DNA of 64,000 bases. It comes from Gryllus longicercus (taxonomy: Eukaryota; Arthropoda; Insecta; Orthoptera; Gryllidae). The position numbers were made by a program, and so were the translations under genes. Numbering within the stretch: position 1 is the stretch's first letter; the number at the start of each line of letters is the position of its first letter. Under the pieces are notes generated by a model. That model did not search any database, was not told where the DNA came from, and saw only the letters and a list, made by a program, of their open reading frames with translations. The stretch spans positions 558,001-622,000 of the forward strand of contig JAZDUA010000291.1 of the NCBI GenBank assembly GCA_038098605.1. The letters are read 5' to 3'. Of this stretch, positions 1-12,871 are shown piece after piece.

Positions 1-1
1 A

Positions 2-3000
2 TTGTGCCAAGGTTTGATATTGTTTGATATAAAAGAAAATAGTAATCTTTTCCAAAAAGACTTGATTGCTTTGAACATTTACACTCTGTCTTTTGTTGCT
101 GAACTTGCAAAGCACAATGGATATTGGGTGAATTTCTTTATGGAGCTTCTATCACATCAACAAATATTGATGGTTCTAGCAATAGGCTTATATAAAGGCG
201 AAGAAAACATCAAAAAAGAAGTTTTAAGTCTCACAGGATCACTTGGTTTTCCTGTTGAAAGGTATTTGTATTAAACATTTCATTCAATTACCCAAGACAT
301 CAAACCATTTCTAATAATGTCTCAATTTCAGTTAATAGTATATTTCAGCGTAAGTTATGTATGCATGTATATACTCATCTTTTTCGATCAGGGTACCTTT
401 TAGCCTCTTGGCCATTGAGTGACCCACCTTTCCCAACACCTTGCTAGTCTCCTGTGCTGAGTGTTCCTGGGAAGCCCATCTCCCTTTCCTTATGCCTTCT
501 TTAGGCCAAGCCCTTCCCCCTCCCTCATCCATTATTATTTTCTGGTTGGTGGAAGCTGCCAAGGTACCCTGGAGGGGATCTTGGCTACACCAGCCAGTTG
601 AGGGATGAAGGATAGGGTTTGTGGGAATGGTTGGTTGGTGATTGGGTCTGTCCCATAACCCCACAACACACAGGATCAGGGAATTATTTTTGTCCTATTT
701 CTTTCCCATTCAGGGGGAGGGGGGAAATGGAAGAATTTAAAATTAAGAAATAATAATAAAAAGTCTGCTCTCCAACAACCTGTTGTTGACATAGTGAACC
801 ACTTCGTGAAAAATGAATCCTACCACACAAGTTGCATGAAAGTATGATTATCTTTTAAAAAAGAAACCATTTCATTTTGTTTCTGTTCTGGCAATTAAAA
901 TAATTTCATTTAATAAAAGAATAGCAGTTTCAGTTTTGCTTTCACTATTGATATTGTTTTGATTTAATGCCAAAGAGAATCCACATTGTATGTATTGTCA
1001 AACATTCACATGAGCACATGAAATTACGCAAGTGAATTTTTTTAATTTATTTTTTATTGTTTTTGTTTGTATTTAGAAATTTTAGTAAACTCATTAAGTA
1101 TCACGATAAGCTAGTTTGAAGATTTTCAGTTAAGTCTTTTGAAAAGAAATGTTATTCATTTATATACTCAAACCTTTTTCAGTGGAGGTAACTCACTTAA
1201 TATTTCTTTATTTTGCAGTTTTTCACCATTGGCAAAATCTTTGTGTGATTTAGAACCATTAGTTGCTCTTCCAACTGGCAAATCAAGAACAATAGTTAGT
1301 CAAACTGGATGTGATTCCCAACATGAATTAACTCCCTTGTTCAATATAACTCAGGAAGGGAGATTAGATGAATTTATTGCAAAGTTGCAACAAACTCTTC
1401 ATAACTCTGAAGTGAGTGTTGTTTTAAATATTAATTTAATATTAAGAAATGGACAACATGACTATTAATACAATGAAACCTCTCTTAAGCAGTCACTGAT
1501 GGTTCTGGTAGAAATGGACCCATTAATGGTAATCAAGGTTCTGAGGTTACAAGAAGCCTACATCAGGTTTATTCTCCTAATTACCATGAAATAAAGTTTT
1601 TTTTTCCCTTGGAATCTTTTTAATAACCTTAAACTACGAAGAGTAATGTAAACAAAGGAGCTGGAATTGCTTATCTCATCATGACTTGTGTCAAACATTC
1701 CCTTGACTCATTACTCATTCTTATATTCAAGAAACTTTCTATCCAATCTCACATGCAAACTAGACTTAAAGATGCAATTTCCTGTTGAACTTAAGTGTAG
1801 GGTCATCAGATCAACAGCTAGTGAGGGGGTTAGCCCTCGACAGGTACCCACTAAGGGTAAGCGGCATGAACACACACGAATAGGCAATACTTCCACATTG
1901 TAATTTCATATGTGGGCATTTGTTGTTAGCAAAATAAAAAATTACCCTTATGAGATAAACACCTCTTGATGTCACTGTTCAAAGTAATGTGACTGGGTGC
2001 CTTGACATAGGAAGGGTGTCTTGACTGGGTGCCTTGACATAAATCAGTAATCTCCATCACTTTTCCACATAGTATTTCAGTTCAAAATCACTACTGATTT
2101 ATGGCTGACCATTTAATACAAGTCAGTCTATGAAATGTGCTTGACTGCTGGTTACAAGTGTAAGTGGCTGCTTAAAGGAAGAAATATTTGCATTTGTCCT
2201 ATAGAAATATTAATCGGTTCCATGAAAAAAATGGTCGTTAATGGAGGTGATCATGTTACTGAGTATATTTCACTGTAATTACATTTGGTCGTGAAGTATA
2301 ATAAATAATCCTTTATATGTTAAAATGTATATCTAATATTTTGTGTGATTTGGTTACAAATAAAGCTGAAACTCATCTGAAAAGACACATATATATGTTT
2401 TGCATTTTACTACTGTGTGACTTACTTGATAGAGATTGTTCTAATGTTTCATAAATGACCTAGGGATGATTGCACTGAAATAAGAGTTTTTACCAAGATT
2501 GTTAGCCCTTTCAATCCCAATGTAGCCATATGGCTTGATCACTTTCTTGGTCTGATTATACTGCTTGAATATATTTTTAATCAATAATTAAGATTTCTAT
2601 TCATTTCAATGACTTACTTGAATCATTTAAGAAATAGATCAGGGATATATGTTTGTTTTGTGGATTTCTGTAGTAATTTTCTCTTTGGTGTGTGTTCACA
2701 TGTTATTCACAACACTGCAAGGTAGTATTTTTTGTTGAATTTCTCAGCAATGGTAAATTTCTGTGATAAATGTATATTCTGTTTTGAAGAATAGGATTTG
2801 TTTACAGAACAGATTATAACAATGTAAGGATTTATGTGAAAGTTTGGAAGATATTTGATTGAGAAATGAGTTGGTGCTATATGGCTACGACAGGCACATA
2901 TAACATATGTAACCTACGAATGGAGGTTCAGTCATATCTATTTACTGTGATTAGAGGATTACATAATCCTAATTTGAAGCAATGATACCTTCTTAGTATA

Positions 3001-6000
3001 ATAGAAGCATGAATAAATGTAAAATAAATTCAATAACTTTATATCTTCTTTGATGTAGTAAAAAATAACACATCAGTAATCATTTTTCATTCAAGATGAT
3101 AAAACTGTTATTACTAGAAAAATATTGTTGAATTCTGTACAGATGCTGAATGAAAATACTGAAATTCTCTAATGAACAATAACAAAAATATAATATAAGG
3201 ATATTATTTTCAGTATATAGGAAAAGTATATCATATTTTATATCAAAACTAATATAAATAAATTGAAAGGTTGAACATTTATTTACATCTATTTTCGACC
3301 TTCTGTAAAAATACAGATATTGCTATAATGTTTGAAAGAAAGAAATGGTGATAAAATTTGTTGATGAATTAATCAATGCCTTCCATGCATCGGAGTCATT
3401 TCAAACAATTCTTGTTACTGTAAAAATTAGCTAAATGTCATTGTAAACATTGCCAGATGGGTTTTCAAGGACTAAAAGTTCAAAATGTGCGAGTGTGTAT
3501 GTATAACAAACCCAAAGAACTGCTTTTTTATTTGATTTAGCAAAAAAGGCTAGTTTTACTGTATTTATTTCTTGAAGAATATAATATATTAAGTTCCCAA
3601 TGTGCCCACTGTAGTCATATGGCAACATTTTATGAAAAATAAATAATGTGCTGAAAATGTTAAAAACTGTTTTTTAAGTTTTCTGAAGTTCCCCCTTATT
3701 AATTTTATATCTTAAATATTTTGTGTCTTCGTAATAAATAATTTGGGATTGAAACAGTTAAAATGAACTTAAATAAATTTGCTTTCGTACACTACAATAG
3801 TAGATTTCAAACTCAAAAGCATTGAAAACCCTAATCATTTATCAAATGTTTTAATATTTTCTGCTCCTTTTGTTGAAGGAATGTGCTAGAAACACATTGA
3901 TAATTTATTTTGAAGTAAAGAAGAGAAGCTATAAGACAAGAAAACTTATGTAGAGAGTTTTGGTAGGGATCGTGTTGGTTATAAATTTGTTGATGTTATA
4001 TGCACACCTTTTGTTATTACAAATGTAATGAAGACCACTTATGCATGTTCAGTACATCAGTAATATTTTCAAAGTTGGTTGTAGATTTTAATAATTGATG
4101 ATGAACTAACACTCTATGTCATGTTTATTTTTGCATATACAGGCAAAGGACATCCCCATGTCTTCAGTGATGGAACTTTACGAGTATAAATTGGCAGCCT
4201 TCGGTCATTCAGAACGTGCCCTTCATGCCAGCTTGGAAGCTGTAAATAACCATGCTACTCACCTTCAACATCGTTTAGCACAAATGAACGCAGAAGCAAA
4301 CCGTATGCATCAACTATTATATCATAGTCAACAATGTGTGGAACGATTACAACGAGACAAGAGAGAAATCTCAAGACTTCTCGAGTCAGAGAAATCTACA
4401 GCAAGTCAAGCCCACAAAAGCCATGTGCAGGTTAGGAAGAAGTGTCCCAATAATTGTACATTAATTTTAGAATAGGAGTAACATAATCATCATCATCAGA
4501 CATTTTAAGTCCGCTTCATCTCTTGGTCATCAGCTGACACTGAATTGTTACCTGCCTGTGGTAACTCATAAGTCTGTGGAGGCACTTGCACTTTTTGATA
4601 GGTAGGGAAGTTTGGTGGCAGCCAAGTAGTTGTCATATACCAGCTATGTACGGTACTAACCACACCAGATAGTGGTATTCATATGTCATATGCAGGTACA
4701 TTTGGACAGAGAGAGGACTGTGAAGGAAATAGGTAATTAAGGTGATAAGGTTGGGATAAAGTCCAGCATATCACAACACTGAAATAATCATCCATGCCCA
4801 AGGTGAGATTCTAACCCATGACGCTTTGGCGATCTCGCTTACTTGGGTGAGCTAGTTTCGGAATAACATTCACTTACATGTTTAGGTTGAACACTTTCAA
4901 AAAAATGGAGAAAGTCGGGGGATGTTTATTGATTTTGAAGAGTCAGAGAGAATTAGTGACATCTTTCTCAAAATTGGTTTCAATTTTTACTTTTCCACAT
5001 ATTTTCCCATACTTTCCCATATAGTTTTTGGGATACTTGACATGAAGCTCCGAATTTTTTTCTTTAAATTTCTTCTAATAATTTAGGAAAATACACTTAT
5101 AAAGGTGGTATAAGTTTGATTTTCAAGGTTATGTCTGAATTTTAAAAAATTTCAAACGTTTGAATTTTTTTCATGATCTTCTCATAAGTACAAAATTAAA
5201 GATAGAGATATTTTCTTCAAATAAAATTTGTTGTCCATAATTTATTCTTTCATTAAGGTCATGTACATTTTCTTGAAAATTTTAGTAGTTTTCGTGCAAC
5301 ATTGAGAGCAATTTGTGCAATTTTAAAAAAAATTACAAAAACAAAATTTTCTCAGAAACTGCTCCAAATTTTTTCTTTAAACTTTTGGTAAGGATTGTGC
5401 TGAATGCACTCTATAAGAAGGCATGAACTCCATATTTCCCTATTCTTTTGTTTTTTCAAAAATTCCGAAAATGTAATTTTTTTGAGTGGTTCTAATGTTG
5501 TTCATATTTATATTAGCAGCAATTTCTCTCATTATTATATTTATGAGTACATGTGCTTTAAATAATTTCATATAAAACTTGTAAATTCAAAACTTGTTAA
5601 AACTAGCTCAAAATTTCGCAATTTGGAAAACATTTGAGAAAGAAATACGGAATCAGAAACCTGCCCAAATGATACCAATGCTATGATTGCCCATTTTACT
5701 GATGCCATTCTACATGCCATCTCAATTGCCATCCCGAAGTCGTCGGTTCACCCACGACATCCTCCCTTTCCTTGGTGGAATGCCGACTGTGCCACCATAA
5801 TCTCGTCAATTATAAATTATCACGAGCCAGAGCTAGATTGACCATAGGGTTGACCACCTTGCTAGCTCTCTAGCACAAGTACTTGGAAAAGATGAATCTT
5901 CTCTCTGCAAGCTTTTTATCTTCTTACGAGAGTCTGACATTTGCCGCATTATCTGAGATAAGAGGATTATGCCAATTATTAGGCTTGTAATTAGACGTTT

Positions 6001-9000
6001 TAAAGTATTTATCTGCCTCATTTCTGCCAACACTGTTAAATAATTGAACACGTTTATTTTCAGTTTTAATTTTACCTTGCAAAAAAAAGTTGTAGTCTGG
6101 TACTGCTACAGTGCATATTGCTGTTAAAATAATTTGACACTGAAAATAATTTGGCACGAATGACCTTAGCTGTTGAAGTGCCCTTAAACCTTAATCATCA
6201 TCCAATGGAATGAAGTTTGAGGATTAATCTTTTATGAGGTACTCTGTTGAAAGCTTTGACAAAATTAAGATTCCTTTGGTTTACTGGAGTCAAGGATTTG
6301 GATCCAATTATCTTATGAATATTTTAGGTTACATGTAGTGGAGCAAGCTGATACAAAGTCATGTTGTTGGGTAGGTGTGAGGTCATTGCATTTTGCGTAT
6401 TCTCAGCTCTTCATTGCTATTAACGCTATTCTTGGCAATTGTTTGTCTCCTTTCTTTGATTTTTTTTTTTTTTTTTTTGACTGGCAGTTTCAATTAATTT
6501 TCTGAAGATTCTATTAACTACTAGAACAAGTTGTAGAACACATTTCTTGAGAAAAATCATTGTGTAAATTTATTTCTTTAATAAATTTATAATGTTGCTG
6601 TAATGCATTCATTCAATTTTGAAAACTAGTTGCAAAATACACTATTATTCATAGTTCAGCTGGAATGCTTTTCTTAACACCAAACACTCAATCATAGACT
6701 TCATTAATTATGTTTTTAATATGCAAAGGGAATAATTTCCATAAATCTGTTTCTTTCTTGTTGGTCAATATAGTTTCCATTGATTTTTGTATTTTGTTCC
6801 AAAAGATTTTACTTTTATAACTAAATAGTTTATTTAGAACAGGTTAATTGTTGTTTTGTACATGGTGGAAGAAATATTAATGAACATTGTATTTTGTAGG
6901 ATATGAAAAATAAACAAAAAGTAATAAACGAGTTAAACCTTGTCAATGAAGAATTAAGGCGAAATGTTTTAAGCCTTAATGAAGAGAAGCAGTCCCTGGA
7001 AATAAAATTAAAAGAATCACAAAATCAGCTTGCTACTATTTCAGCTCAAGCTTCTCAGTATTTAGGAAAAATTAGATCATTGGAAGCAAAGTTGAAAGAT
7101 CAACAAGCAAAGCTTACTGGTGAGAATGTATTTAAATTATTATTTTTTATTTGTAAAACATAAATGTTTTTTTCTTTTCCAATGTTTTGTTTCTAAATGA
7201 AAAAATCTCACAATCATAATACTGTAAAAGTAAAAATATGAAAAAATAATTGATGGTTACACTGTAGTTTATGTGTTGGAACCAAAGGAATGCTGTGTGT
7301 ATTACCTTCATCGACAAACTCTCTCACCTGAGATGACCTCCATGCCCCTGTACTTCCTCTTTCTTCATATCCATTTCGCACTTTGAGATGTGGGCAACAA
7401 ATATGCTGTGGACGTAGGGTCTGCCCCTTCTTCTTATTCCACGAAGTGACAAATATGAACACTCAAATTAAATTTTAACGCACAAAAATTTAATGTTAGA
7501 CATTACTAAAGCAGTCTAAAAATATCAATGGTTTTTGTGGATGTATTTTTAACATTGATGTTTGCTAAAAAAAATCCATTTATTGTATCAACTTCTAATA
7601 ACTTTAAATAATTTAGATAATATTATAACAAGAACAAGAAATTTTATTAATATTTTTATTACAAGAACTCAAAAAAGGAAGTATTTCAGCCAGAGTTAAA
7701 AAATGTAAAAAAAAGATCAATGTGACATAACATTAATGGAATACCCCCTGTCCCTATGTAATGCAGCGTAATGTTGCCACAAAACCCCTCCCCCTATTTA
7801 GCATAACGTAATTTATGGATGACTCCTTGTCCCATTAGTCCTAGTTGTCCCTTTGTCCCCTTTTTCTGTTTGCCCTCTTGGCTCATTTTGCTCCAATGCC
7901 TTGTCCAATTTTGTCCCTTTGCCCCATTTCCCTCCTTGTCCAATTTTGTACTCTTGTCACTTTGCCCCTTTTCCCCCTATTTGTTCCATTGTATTCATTG
8001 TCTAATTTTTCCCGCTTTTCCCATTTTGTCCCTTTGTTCCCCTTTTCCAATTTTGTCCCTTTGTTCCCCTTTTCCAATTTTGTCCCTTTGTCCCCCTATT
8101 CCAATTTTGTCTTTCTGTTCCCCTTTTCCAATTTTTATTCCCTTGCCCTCTTCATTCTCTCTGCTTTTCCACAGTACCCATTTATCCCTTTTTGTTCTTT
8201 TTACTCCTCCACACACTGCGATTGTTATTTTATAATGTTACCAAGACCTCGTACCAACAATCCTTGCTTCAGAACATTGAGAGTAATGACAATTCTTAAC
8301 TCCTGAAAGTGTTAAATGTTTATTTTGAATAACTAGAAATAACAAAAAAATTGTATATTTGTTCAAGTGGTCACATGTTTTACTCTGCTACTGCTTGAAC
8401 ATAGAAAGTGCCTACATCATCAATGACATTTAAGGGAAAAAAATTTAATTGCAAATAATACACATTCTTCAGTTTTTAGAAAACATTAAAATACTTAAAG
8501 CATATTCATAATTGTTACTGACCTTACAAATTTATGCTATGTAGCAATGTTTTATTGGCACACATGACAAGTTATTTTTACAATATTTTATTTACTGAAG
8601 AATTCTCTAAAATCTGTATAAGCCAGAATCGATTAGGGAAAGGAAAAAAAAAGAAAAAAAATCCAGGTTAGGAAAGTTTCCGTTTTATGGTACTTGTGAT
8701 ATTAATATTTCCGTCCTGAAGCTAGTAACTTTCAATATGTAAAGTAGTAATTAAAGTAGAGTAAAAAGTATGGAAAATTATTTTATTTGGATTATTAAAA
8801 TATATTTTCATATAACGTTCAGAAATCACTAATCAATGACTACACATTCTTCATTGACAGCTTCTGATTTCTCTTGCTTCTGTAAGTTTGACATTTTCAT
8901 CGAAGGTTAGACTTTTCTGGTTTTTTCCAACCATTGTTAAAATGGCTGTGAAACTCTTAAAAATACACACCACCTTACTGTCTGCAACAGTGGCTGCAGT

Positions 9001-11988
9001 CCAACTGCTTGCTGACTCTTTCAGTGCTCAGTGTGTCGCAACCCAGAGTACTATCTTTCTGATACCCTCGCCTGGCCTTGAGCAATGCGTCTCCCGTTTC
9101 CTGTTTCCTGACACAACAACAAATTCGTGTGCTATTTGTCTTTCAACAAAGATGCTACATTAAGAGAGAGGAACTGTGCAAAGACATTAGCAGAAACCTT
9201 GAGTTACATTAATTTGTTTCAAATCAACCATATTGTTAATGTTTAAATTTTTTATTGGATTTAGTTTTTTCAAACTCTAATATGCATTAAGTCACTCCAG
9301 TGTTTGTTTCTGTTGATGCCTACCATCCTCCCCTCTGTCTTGACTATGTTACTCCATCAGTGGGGAATGTTAAAGACTGGAAAAAGAATGAGCTGGATGA
9401 AGAAAGAATGGTATAAAGAGAAGGGTCTTGTATTAAATGTTGTCAAATGCAAATCTATTACATTCCCTCGTTCCTGAGTAGTAGCCTATTTCCAGTATAC
9501 CATAGATGCATTACCTCTCGAATGTGTCTCTGTGATTCGGAATCTGGGTGAATACTTTGACTCTAAAATGTCGTTTGTTAACTTTATTGACTACACAACT
9601 AATGAAGCCTACGAAATCCTTGGCTTCATCTGAAGAATATGGGCTTAACTCGATGCAATAAACATTTTAAAAACGTTATATACGATGCGTGTTAAACCTA
9701 TTTTAATGTTTGTATCTGTGGCCTCATATCCATTTTTTTGAATTGAATTGAATTTGCCTTATTTTACGTGGCGAGACTCGGGCCATCAGGCCCGCTCTTC
9801 CGTCTGACCACGCAAATTTCGCTACGCTCCTTTCATCAACTAGCAGAGAAAGGAGGTATTTCTTGGGCGAGAAACAGGCGATTTGAATTTAGCTCAGAGG
9901 CGTCATTTAGGCTTGAGGATCTTTTACATGCAAGTAAATCTACTAACATGGGACAGCCGGCTTTACTTCCCCTCCGAAGGAAGGCGTACGAAGGATTTTG
10001 TCGCCCTAAAAATCCACGGCTTCGATCGGGTTTGAACCCGCGAGCTTGGGTGTAACAGTCCGGTACGCTAACCGTCACACCATCGCCGCCGCATTTTTTC
10101 ACATTTCATCACTACTTCTATTGAATCTGTCCTGCACAAGTTCTCCAGAAGTGATCAAAACTGCAAATAACCCTATCACTAGAATGACTAGGGTGGTAAA
10201 TGAGACAAGTTGTGACATCTGCAGTCCAACAATGTTTTTTACTGAATTGTGTATTTGTATTGTTATTGTGGTATTCACGAGTCATATTTTTCTTAATTTT
10301 ATTTCTGTATTATTCTTTTATTGTTTATTGGACAACAAATAAAATAAATGTACCAAAATATAAAGGCAATGATTTTTGTAATATGAAGAATGTATGCTAA
10401 TAACAAAAAAATAATTACAATTGTGTATATGCTGATATACATGTACTATCCGTGATTTATAATTGTGATTTAATTATAACATTGTTACTGTACGAAAGTG
10501 ATTTATAGTATAATTTTATTACACAGTTTGTAAGATATGTGTACACCTTCTTGCTGACACCGTTAGTAAATAAATAATTTAAAGAGTTTAAACAGATACA
10601 AGTTACTATGGTCTACAAACACTTTACTAATTTCCTAGTTCTCTGTCCATATTTATTATTGCACAAGATTTGTAATTTAATTAAAGTTAATTTAATTGTT
10701 GGGACATCATTCTTTTAAATCACTGTGCCACTTTGGTAACGAATTGAACATTTTGAGAATAAATACAGGGTAGCGCAGAGAAACAGGAAAATTTCAAAGA
10801 TTTAGAAAAAATCAAGCATACATACAACTTTATTTGATGCTTAAAATGTGTTCTACAAGAGTGGAGGTTTAAATAGGTATAACTTTTTTTAAATATTACA
10901 TCAGAGTTACATTGTGTCAATTTCATTGTACACATTCAGTAAGTCTATTCTGAAAGTTTTGCACAACCCGCCTCAATTTTGTTCTCCAGAATGTTAGTGA
11001 TGTTTTCTTCAAACCGACTTTCGAGTGTGATAAGGTTTACTAGTCTAGTCAGGAAAAGAACACTCATCAGATGTCCCCTTAGAAAGTAGTCCCAAACTGA
11101 GTGGTCTGAAGAAAAGGCTTCATCTCACATACAAAGATTTTAAACTAAAAATGATAATTTTGTTTGCAAGAATGTGTAACTCCAATTTGTTCACATAGGT
11201 ATGAAAATCATATTTTGAAAAAGTAAAGGGATGTATGAAATGTTCATCAGTTTTCTTTTTGATATGCTTCTATAACTTTGTAAAGGTCTGGAGAAAGGTA
11301 TTTTAATAAAACAGAATGTGTATTATAATAATACTATGATACATATGTATTAATTTTTAATACTTATTTATTGTATATACATATTTTATTGATTTTAGTA
11401 CATGATTATTCAGGCCCTAGCCATAACTTTTTCATTCTTATTTATATAATATTACAGACTTAACTGCAGAACATACAAAACTAGAAGGCAAACTTCGTAA
11501 AACTGAGTATCTTTGTCAAGAACGTGAAACTGAAATTGGACAACTCAAGGTAGCAAATGCCTCTTTAAAAGATGTAAGTAGTAATGTTATTTATTCATTG
11601 ACTTCACTTTTAAAAAAGTTAAAAAGGGAGAAAGAAAGGAAGAAACTGAAGTGCCCAATCAGTTTTTGTAGATAGAGTTCTTGTTGTTGGTTGCATATTT
11701 AAGAAAGTTATATAATTTAATCATAGAAAAAACAATCATCTTTTATTGACTTGTATTGTGTAAGTAAAGTTTTTTTGATTTTATAATTTTTTTAATTTTT
11801 TGTCCATATATATTTTATTCTTTTTATTTCAGGAAGCTAGTAATCTTGATGTTCTTGTGAAATCTCATGAGAGAAGCTTAGAGGAGAAAGATCAAGAAAT
11901 TTGTAATATTCAGCATCAACTACGTGAACTTCAACGAATTAGAGAAATGATTTATGAAATATCAGCTGGTAAAACGAAGGAGAAATAG
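2..11988 (+). CDS. CIP2A: CIP2A homologue (inhibitor of PP2A), 3' part; six exons
   Basis: Exons 2-261 (continues upstream of the window), 1219-1411, 4143-4430, 6900-7119, 11458-11573 and 11833-11988, joined by GT-AG introns with consistent phases. They encode about 410 C-terminal residues ending at TAG. The first two exons look like the end of a helical-repeat body (segments GSLGFPVE and FSPLAKSLCDLEPLV). Exon 3 has ELYEYKLAAFGHSERALHA, and the last three exons are heptad-rich coiled coil. The end, REMIYEISAGKTK, matches the CIP2A C-terminus in layout (coiled coil, then a short I-x-x-SGGK-like tail). In vertebrates CIP2A binds and inhibits PP2A-B56 and acts with TopBP1 in mitosis; the role here is inferred from that family. 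The introns are large and full of repeats. An alternative is another armadillo plus coiled-coil protein such as p115/Uso1, but the tail and the exon-3 motif favour CIP2A. Confidence 0.78.
332..720. other. GC-richer insertion of unknown origin in CIP2A intron
   Basis: Between the first two exons the composition shifts to GC-richer, pyrimidine-rich DNA (about 390-700) that looks unlike the AT-rich intron around it. The minus strand stays open for 110 codons, but I recognise no domain. It is probably a transposon fragment. Confidence 0.3.
1471..2275. mobile_element. pogo/Tigger-like non-autonomous DNA transposon (MITE)
   Basis: This lies in the second CIP2A intron. The left end reads CAATGAAACCTCTCTTAAG and continues into a GTCACTGATGGTTC-type segment. 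The reverse complement of the right end starts CAGTGAAATATACTCAGTAA and reaches a similar block (ACCTCCATTAACGACC, then CATGGAACC). Both ends are flanked by TA (1469-1470 and 2276-2277), as expected for the pogo/Tc1-mariner target. There is no open frame. The TIRs are diverged, so the family call comes from end similarity and the TA flanks only. A related fragment is near 38440-38500. Confidence 0.5.
4482..4862 (-). mobile_element. tRNA-derived SINE, minus strand
   Basis: Read on the minus strand, the head near 4855-4800 holds an A-box-like TAGCTCACCCAAG followed by a B-box-like GGGTTAGAATCTC, in the order and spacing of a tRNA-type pol III promoter. The element runs about 380 bp to a (GAT)n tail at 4485-4498. 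It sits in the third CIP2A intron, antisense to the gene. Family membership was not checked. Confidence 0.55.
4890..5650. repeat. AT-rich interspersed repeat, inverted relative of 62170-62740
   Basis: This non-coding AT-rich block aligns by eye, over most of its length, with the reverse complement of 62170-62740. Shared landmarks in the same order include a TTCAAATAAAATTTGT-type word, GGTCATGT, GTGCAATTTTAAAAA, ACAAAAACAA, a TTAAACTTTTGGTA-type word and TTTATGAGTACATGTGCTT. There is no terminal repeat or coding frame that I can define. Confidence 0.6.
5668..5820 (+). mobile_element. LINE fragment (between endonuclease and RT)
   Basis: The plus strand reads NAMIAHFTDAILHAISIAI, then PKSS and PPFPWWNADC. 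This is the conserved stretch between the endonuclease and reverse transcriptase domains of Jockey-group LINEs. Only about 50 codons remain. Confidence 0.55.
6190..6420 (-). mobile_element. LINE reverse-transcriptase fragment, minus strand
   Basis: The minus strand reads NLNFVKAFNRVPHKRLILKL, matching the RT motif (usually LDFxKAFDxVPHxxLLxKL) with the catalytic first Asp changed to Asn. Both flanks are degraded. A 17-nt poly-T run follows at about 6462-6478. Confidence 0.5.
7819..8215. repeat. Pyrimidine-rich minisatellite with a 27-bp core
   Basis: This is a stretch of C/T-rich DNA built on variants of TTTTGTCCCTTTGTTCCCC. The best-kept copies (8020-8130) repeat every 27 bp as CCAATTTTGTCCCTTTGTT plus CCCCTTTT. 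Because 27 is a multiple of three, long frames open on both strands, but they are low complexity and not genes. It lies in the CIP2A intron before exon 11458. Confidence 0.7.
9390..9737 (+). mobile_element. Jockey-type LINE reverse-transcriptase fragment
   Basis: The plus strand, with a few stops, reads KEGLVLNVVKCKSITFPRS, then an IRNLGEYFDSKMSFVNFIDY segment and LKTLYTMRVKPILM. This is the RT thumb region (xLGVxFDSKLxF, LVRPxLEY) of Jockey-clade LINEs. It is broken at its 3' end by the SINE that follows directly. Confidence 0.65.
9738..10093 (-). mobile_element. tRNA-derived SINE, minus strand
   Basis: Read on the minus strand, the head (10090-10020) has GGTGTGACGGTTAGCGTACC followed by a textbook B-box, GGGTTCAAACCCG, in a tRNA-like arrangement. 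A body of about 270 bp follows. The tail is an (ATTCA)n run at about 9741-9755. It inserted into the LINE fragment at 9390-9737. Its tail and head differ from the SINE at 4482, so at least two SINE families are present. Confidence 0.7.
10760..11110 (-). mobile_element. DDE transposase remnant (Tc/mariner-type C-terminus)
   Basis: The minus strand has SVWDYFLRGHLMSVLFLTRL, then ESRFEENITNILEN and, in another frame, DVIFKKS. The order resembles the conserved C-terminus of insect DDE transposases (CDFFLWGYLKxxVY to a terminal VIFKK). It has stops and frameshifts. This is a weak call based on the spacing of these short matches. Confidence 0.4.
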
Positions 11989-12104
11989 ATTTTAAATATA
12001 TCATTCAATGAACAGTAGTGCTTGAGAAGTTGAAATCAGTACTTCCATTGAATTGTTTTTGTAAATAATAGAGATTTATGAATGAATCTATGAAGAGTAA
12101 TTTA

Positions 12105-12110
12105 AATAAA
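12105..12110 (+). terminator. Polyadenylation signal for CIP2A
   Basis: An AATAAA lies 117 nt after the CIP2A stop codon, the first canonical hexamer in the 3' flank. Confidence 0.55.
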
Positions 12111-12871
12111 GTCTGCAATCACTGACAAATATTGGTGTGGTCTGCCCCCTTGAAGCAACAAATATTTTATTAAGAAGATTATTTTGTATATAATCATAAT
12201 TTTTTTATTTGTATACATGAAATATATTGAATATATAATACATTCTAAAGAGACTATTTTTTTTTATCATACACATTCTTCTGTGACAAATTATTGGTTT
12301 CATCTTGCTTGTTATGAGTTTTAGGTTATGGATTAATGGCATTCCACTTAAAAATTTCAACCTTCTAAAACTCAAAATTTTTGACTTTTACTTTTTCCCA
12401 TTTTCCGTATGTAGCGTAGAGAAAACTATGTTAAACTGCAGTGAAAAATAATGTCGTCCGAACCGTACTACGCCGTCCGATCCATGAGCTTCCCACACAA
12501 ACACGAGGTCGTTGCAGTAAGTACGTGCGGTGTAATCTCCTGGGGGAGCTCTACCGCACTCTGGTATTTGTTGATGCCAATGCTGGTTCCATACATCCCC
12601 ATCAGATATTCCTGATGCGATGTATTTTGAGTTTTCCCTACCGCTCGTGTGCTTTGGTGCACCTTGTTGCTTTCGTTACTCCCAAAACAAGTGATTTGGC
12701 GTATCATTCCCGTTTCACGCTCGCTCATCGTAGCTTTATTTATTTGTTTTGTACAGTTTATATGTGATTACAATATTTACAGTAACTTAATGCTGACTTA
12801 CGAACTAGCCTAACCTAACTGTGCTTATGTCCTAATATATACAGATTTTGTACAAATTTGTTAGTGTGTTA
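12111..12871. other. Intergenic, no gene recognised
   Basis: AT-rich up to about 12440, then a GC-richer block (12440-12740) open on both strands that I do not recognise and that may be a repeat fragment. CCTAACCTAAC at about 12809 is two units of the insect telomere repeat, too short to mean anything. The 29-bp array begins directly after. Confidence 0.5.

Noticed and set aside
7819..8306. 138- and 153-codon ORFs rich in Pro, Phe and Leu
   Set aside because: Low-complexity pyrimidine minisatellite with period 27, which opens frames by chance.
12805..12816. CCTAACCTAAC as an internal telomere repeat
   Set aside because: Only two units; expected by chance in a 64-kb window.
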